From Oscillospiraceae bacterium (GTDB lineage: Bacteria > Bacillota_A > Clostridia > Oscillospirales > Oscillospiraceae), in contig JAGAFT010000007.1 in assembly GCA_017627975.1 (NCBI GenBank), positions 1-9,039 on the forward strand: a DNA stretch of 9,039 nucleotides. Direction: 5' to 3'. The translations under genes and the position numbers were made by a program. Of this stretch, positions 7,431 to 9,039 are shown piece after piece. The notes under the pieces were generated by a model that saw only the letters and a list, made by a program, of their open reading frames with translations, searched no databases and was not told the DNA's origin. How positions within the stretch are numbered: position 1 is the stretch's first letter; each line of letters starts with the position of its first letter.

Positions 7431-8153
7431 ATGCCGGTTTCGTATCTGAGCAAAAAACTCAGCCCCTATGTGCGTGTCGCGGCGATTATCGTGGTGGCGG
7501 CGCTGATGGTGTTTGCCGGAATCCGGTTTTATTCCTGGCGCTCCTATGGCACGCGCACCCGCCTGATCACCCTGGTGAATCCGTGGAACCCGGTTTCGGA
7601 GACCGGCTTTTCCGCGCGGCTCGTGGAGGCGGAAAACGGCATGCGGGTGGACCGGAGCTGTGCCGAGCCGCTGCGGCGCATGCTTGCAGACTGCCGGGCG
7701 GCCGGGAGAAACCCGGTGCTTGCCGCGGCTTACCGCAGCGTGGACGAACAGCTGGTGCTGCACGACGAGCGTTTTCAGCAGCTGGTGGATGAGGGCCGAA
7801 GCCCGGAAGAGGCGGAAGCGGAAACCTCGAAGCTGATTGCCGCCGCCGGCCGCAGCGAGCACGAGCTTGGGCTTGCGGTGGACATCGTGGATGAGGGATA
7901 CCGCGCGACGGATGCGAGACAGGCAGAGACCCCGACAGCGCAGTGGCTGGAGGAAAATGCCTGGAAATACGGGTTTATCCAGCGCTATCCCCCGGACACC
8001 GAAGACATCACCGGCTTCGGATGGCATCCCTGGCACTACCGCTATGTCGGGGAAGGAATCGCGGAGAGCATCCATTCTCTGGGGATCACGCTGGAGGAGT
8101 ATCTGTCCCTGTTCTACAGCGATGAAGCCCAGGTGGTCTATGATGGAAGCTGA
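7431..8153 (+). CDS. Membrane-anchored VanY-like D-alanyl-D-alanine carboxypeptidase (M15B)
   Basis: The family consists of zinc D,D- or L,D-carboxypeptidases that remove terminal residues from peptidoglycan stem peptides outside the membrane. The 240-residue product has a hydrophobic anchor at about 13-35 and the opening LVNPWNPVSE (48-57), typical of VanY domains. It also has AAAYRSVDEQ (98-107), the zinc motif SEHELGLAVD (142-151) supplying His144 and Asp151, WLEENAWKYGFIQRYP (172-187) and the closing HPWHYRYVG (199-207) with the third ligand His202. In characterised relatives the closing motif is EPWH, whose Glu is the catalytic base; here it is His199. Activity is therefore uncertain. 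ATG at 7431 was chosen over 7323 from the ribosome binding site and the protein start. The gene is monocistronic by appearance, with a terminator after it. No vanR/vanS or vanH/A/X genes are near, so this is not a resistance operon in this window. Confidence 0.9.
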   Translation: MPVSYLSKKLSPYVRVAAIIVVAALMVFAGIRFYSWRSYGTRTRLITLVNPWNPVSETGFSARLVEAENGMRVDRSCAEPLRRMLADCRAAGRNPVLAAAYRSVDEQLVLHDERFQQLVDEGRSPEEAEAETSKLIAAAGRSEHELGLAVDIVDEGYRATDARQAETPTAQWLEENAWKYGFIQRYPPDTEDITGFGWHPWHYRYVGEGIAESIHSLGITLEEYLSLFYSDEAQVVYDGS

Positions 8154-8200
8154 AGAGAACACAGCATCATTCATCATTATAAATATAAGGATATAAGCAG

Positions 8201-8240
8201 AATCCCCGCTCGGCTGTGTACTGGACGGGGATTTTGTCTT
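8201..8240 (+). terminator. Rho-independent terminator after the VanY-like gene
   Basis: The arms AATCCCCG (8201-8208) and CGGGGATT (8226-8233) form a perfect 8-bp stem with a 17-nt loop, followed by TTGTCTT. It begins 47 nt after the peptidase stop codon and precedes the next promoter, consistent with separate transcription units. Confidence 0.75.
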
Positions 8241-8257
8241 TCGGCGGCAAGGGGTGA

Positions 8258-8285
8258 TTGACGAAAACGGGAATTCTGCTATAAT
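8258..8285 (+). promoter_or_regulatory. Strong sigma-A type promoter for the Mrp gene
   Basis: TTGACG (8258-8263, five of six consensus bases) and a perfect TATAAT (8280-8285) are separated by 16 bp. TGC directly before the -10 gives an extended -10 element. Transcription should begin near 8292, about 35 nt before the ATG at 8327. Confidence 0.85.
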
Positions 8286-8326
8286 GATCAGGTTAGAACA
8301 AAACCACGAAAGGATGATACAACAAA

Positions 8327-9039
8327 ATGGCAGAATGCAATCATGATTGCTCCAGCTGCAGTTCCAACTGTTCCGAGCGCAAGCCGGAGAGTTTTCTCAA
8401 AGAACTGAACCCCTATTCCAGCGTCAAAAAGGTCATTGCCGTGGTGAGCGGCAAGGGCGGCGTCGGCAAGAGCCTCGTCACGAGTCTTCTCGCTTCCGAG
8501 ATGCAGCGCCGCGGCCACAGCTGCGCCGTGCTGGACGCGGACATCACGGGCCCATCGATTCCGAAGTCCTTCGGCATCCATGAACACGCAACCGGCACCG
8601 AGCAGTATCTGATCCCCGTGACCACACAGACCGGTCTGCAAGTGATGTCCATCAACCTGATCCTCGAGAACGAGACGGAGCCCGTGGTATGGCGCGGACC
8701 GGTCATCGCGGGCGCGGTGACACAGTTCTGGACCGACGTGCTGTGGAGAGATGTGGACTATATGTTCGTGGATATGCCTCCCGGAACCGGCGATGTGCCG
8801 CTGACGGTTTTCCAGTCCCTGCCCATTGACGGCATCGTCATCGTGACGACACCCCAGGATCTGGTCGGCATGATCGTGGCGAAGGCCGTGAGAATGGCGG
8901 AGATGATGAACGTGCCGGTACTCGGCCTCGTGGAGAACATGAGCTACTTCACCTGCCCGGACTGCGGAAAGAAGCATGAGATCTTCGGCGCCAGCCAGGC
9001 GGACAGCGTGGCGAAGGAATTCGACATCGCCCATGTGGC
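8327..9039 (+). CDS. Mrp/NBP35 (ApbC-type) iron-sulfur cluster carrier ATPase, 3' partial
   Basis: This cytoplasmic P-loop NTPase of the MinD/Mrp class is thought to bind and hand over Fe-S clusters to apoproteins. The frame is open from ATG at 8327 to the right edge, giving 237 complete codons, so the C-terminus is missing. Visible features are a cysteine cluster at the extreme N-terminus (Cys4, 8, 11, 15), the deviant Walker A SGKGGVGKS (41-49), LDADITGPSIP (69-79), VWRGPVIAGA (121-130), the switch II motif DMPPGTGD (149-156), TTPQDLV (174-180) and VENMSYFTCPDCG (202-214). The CxxC pair Cys210/Cys213 is the cluster-binding site that bridges the dimer. AAAGGA (8309-8314) lies 12 nt before the ATG, a somewhat long spacing. 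It has its own strong promoter and looks independent of the peptidase gene. Family assignment is secure. Confidence 0.95.
   Translation, partial: MAECNHDCSSCSSNCSERKPESFLKELNPYSSVKKVIAVVSGKGGVGKSLVTSLLASEMQRRGHSCAVLDADITGPSIPKSFGIHEHATGTEQYLIPVTTQTGLQVMSINLILENETEPVVWRGPVIAGAVTQFWTDVLWRDVDYMFVDMPPGTGDVPLTVFQSLPIDGIVIVTTPQDLVGMIVAKAVRMAEMMNVPVLGLVENMSYFTCPDCGKKHEIFGASQADSVAKEFDIAHV

Noticed and set aside
7205..7453. An 82-codon minus-strand reading frame in the divergent intergenic region
   Set aside because: It covers the predicted promoter of the permease and the start of the peptidase gene, lacks family features and looks like chance in A+T-rich DNA.
7431..8153. Part of a glycopeptide-resistance (van) cluster
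   Set aside because: No vanR, vanS, vanH, ligase or vanX genes are present nearby; stand-alone VanY-like peptidases are common housekeeping proteins in Bacillota.

Overview
The window looks like chromosomal DNA of a fairly G+C-rich member of the Bacillota, most likely class Clostridia (gut Oscillospirales-like). This is inferred from Shine-Dalgarno sequences resembling AAGGAGG, sigma-A type promoters, a VanY-type peptidase, a KimA-type permease, and a clostridial-style Mrp ATPase with an N-terminal cysteine cluster. No transposase, integrase, phage gene, tRNA, rRNA or CRISPR array was found. Coding density is high and base composition looks uniform, apart from an A+T-rich divergent promoter region near 7110-7330.

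Layout. A plus-strand run occupies 32-5095: lepA (elongation factor 4), then three envelope-type genes packed head to tail. These are a small membrane-anchored protein with an NTF2-like look, a single-pass membrane protein with an extracytoplasmic phosphodiester glycosidase (NAGPA/DUF2233) domain, and a divergent multi-pass homologue of prolipoprotein diacylglyceryl transferase (Lgt). Spacings are 12 nt, 22 nt and a 4-nt ATGA overlap, so the run is probably one transcript. A perfect GC-rich hairpin flanked by A-rich and T-rich tracts (5157-5184) separates it from the convergent minus-strand gene at 5270-7108, a KimA/YdaO-like APC-family potassium transporter. An A+T-rich divergent promoter region separates that gene from a membrane-anchored VanY-like D,D-carboxypeptidase (7431-8153, plus). 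A terminator (8201-8240) and a strong extended -10 promoter (8258-8285) precede an Mrp/NBP35-type iron-sulfur cluster carrier ATPase that runs off the right edge.

How the genes relate. LepA and Mrp are housekeeping functions. Between them lie envelope and ion-homeostasis genes: sugar-phosphodiester cleavage outside the membrane, a lipid-transferase-like membrane protein, K+ uptake and peptidoglycan trimming. The most notable observations are family members lacking residues normally needed for activity: the Lgt homologue lacks several catalytic positions, the VanY-like peptidase has His where the catalytic Glu should be, and the KimA-like transporter has Gly in place of a conserved Asp. Residue comparisons were made by eye from remembered family motifs and need alignment. 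No wholly new system is clearly demonstrated; the three-gene envelope cluster behind lepA is the best candidate for an under-described module.
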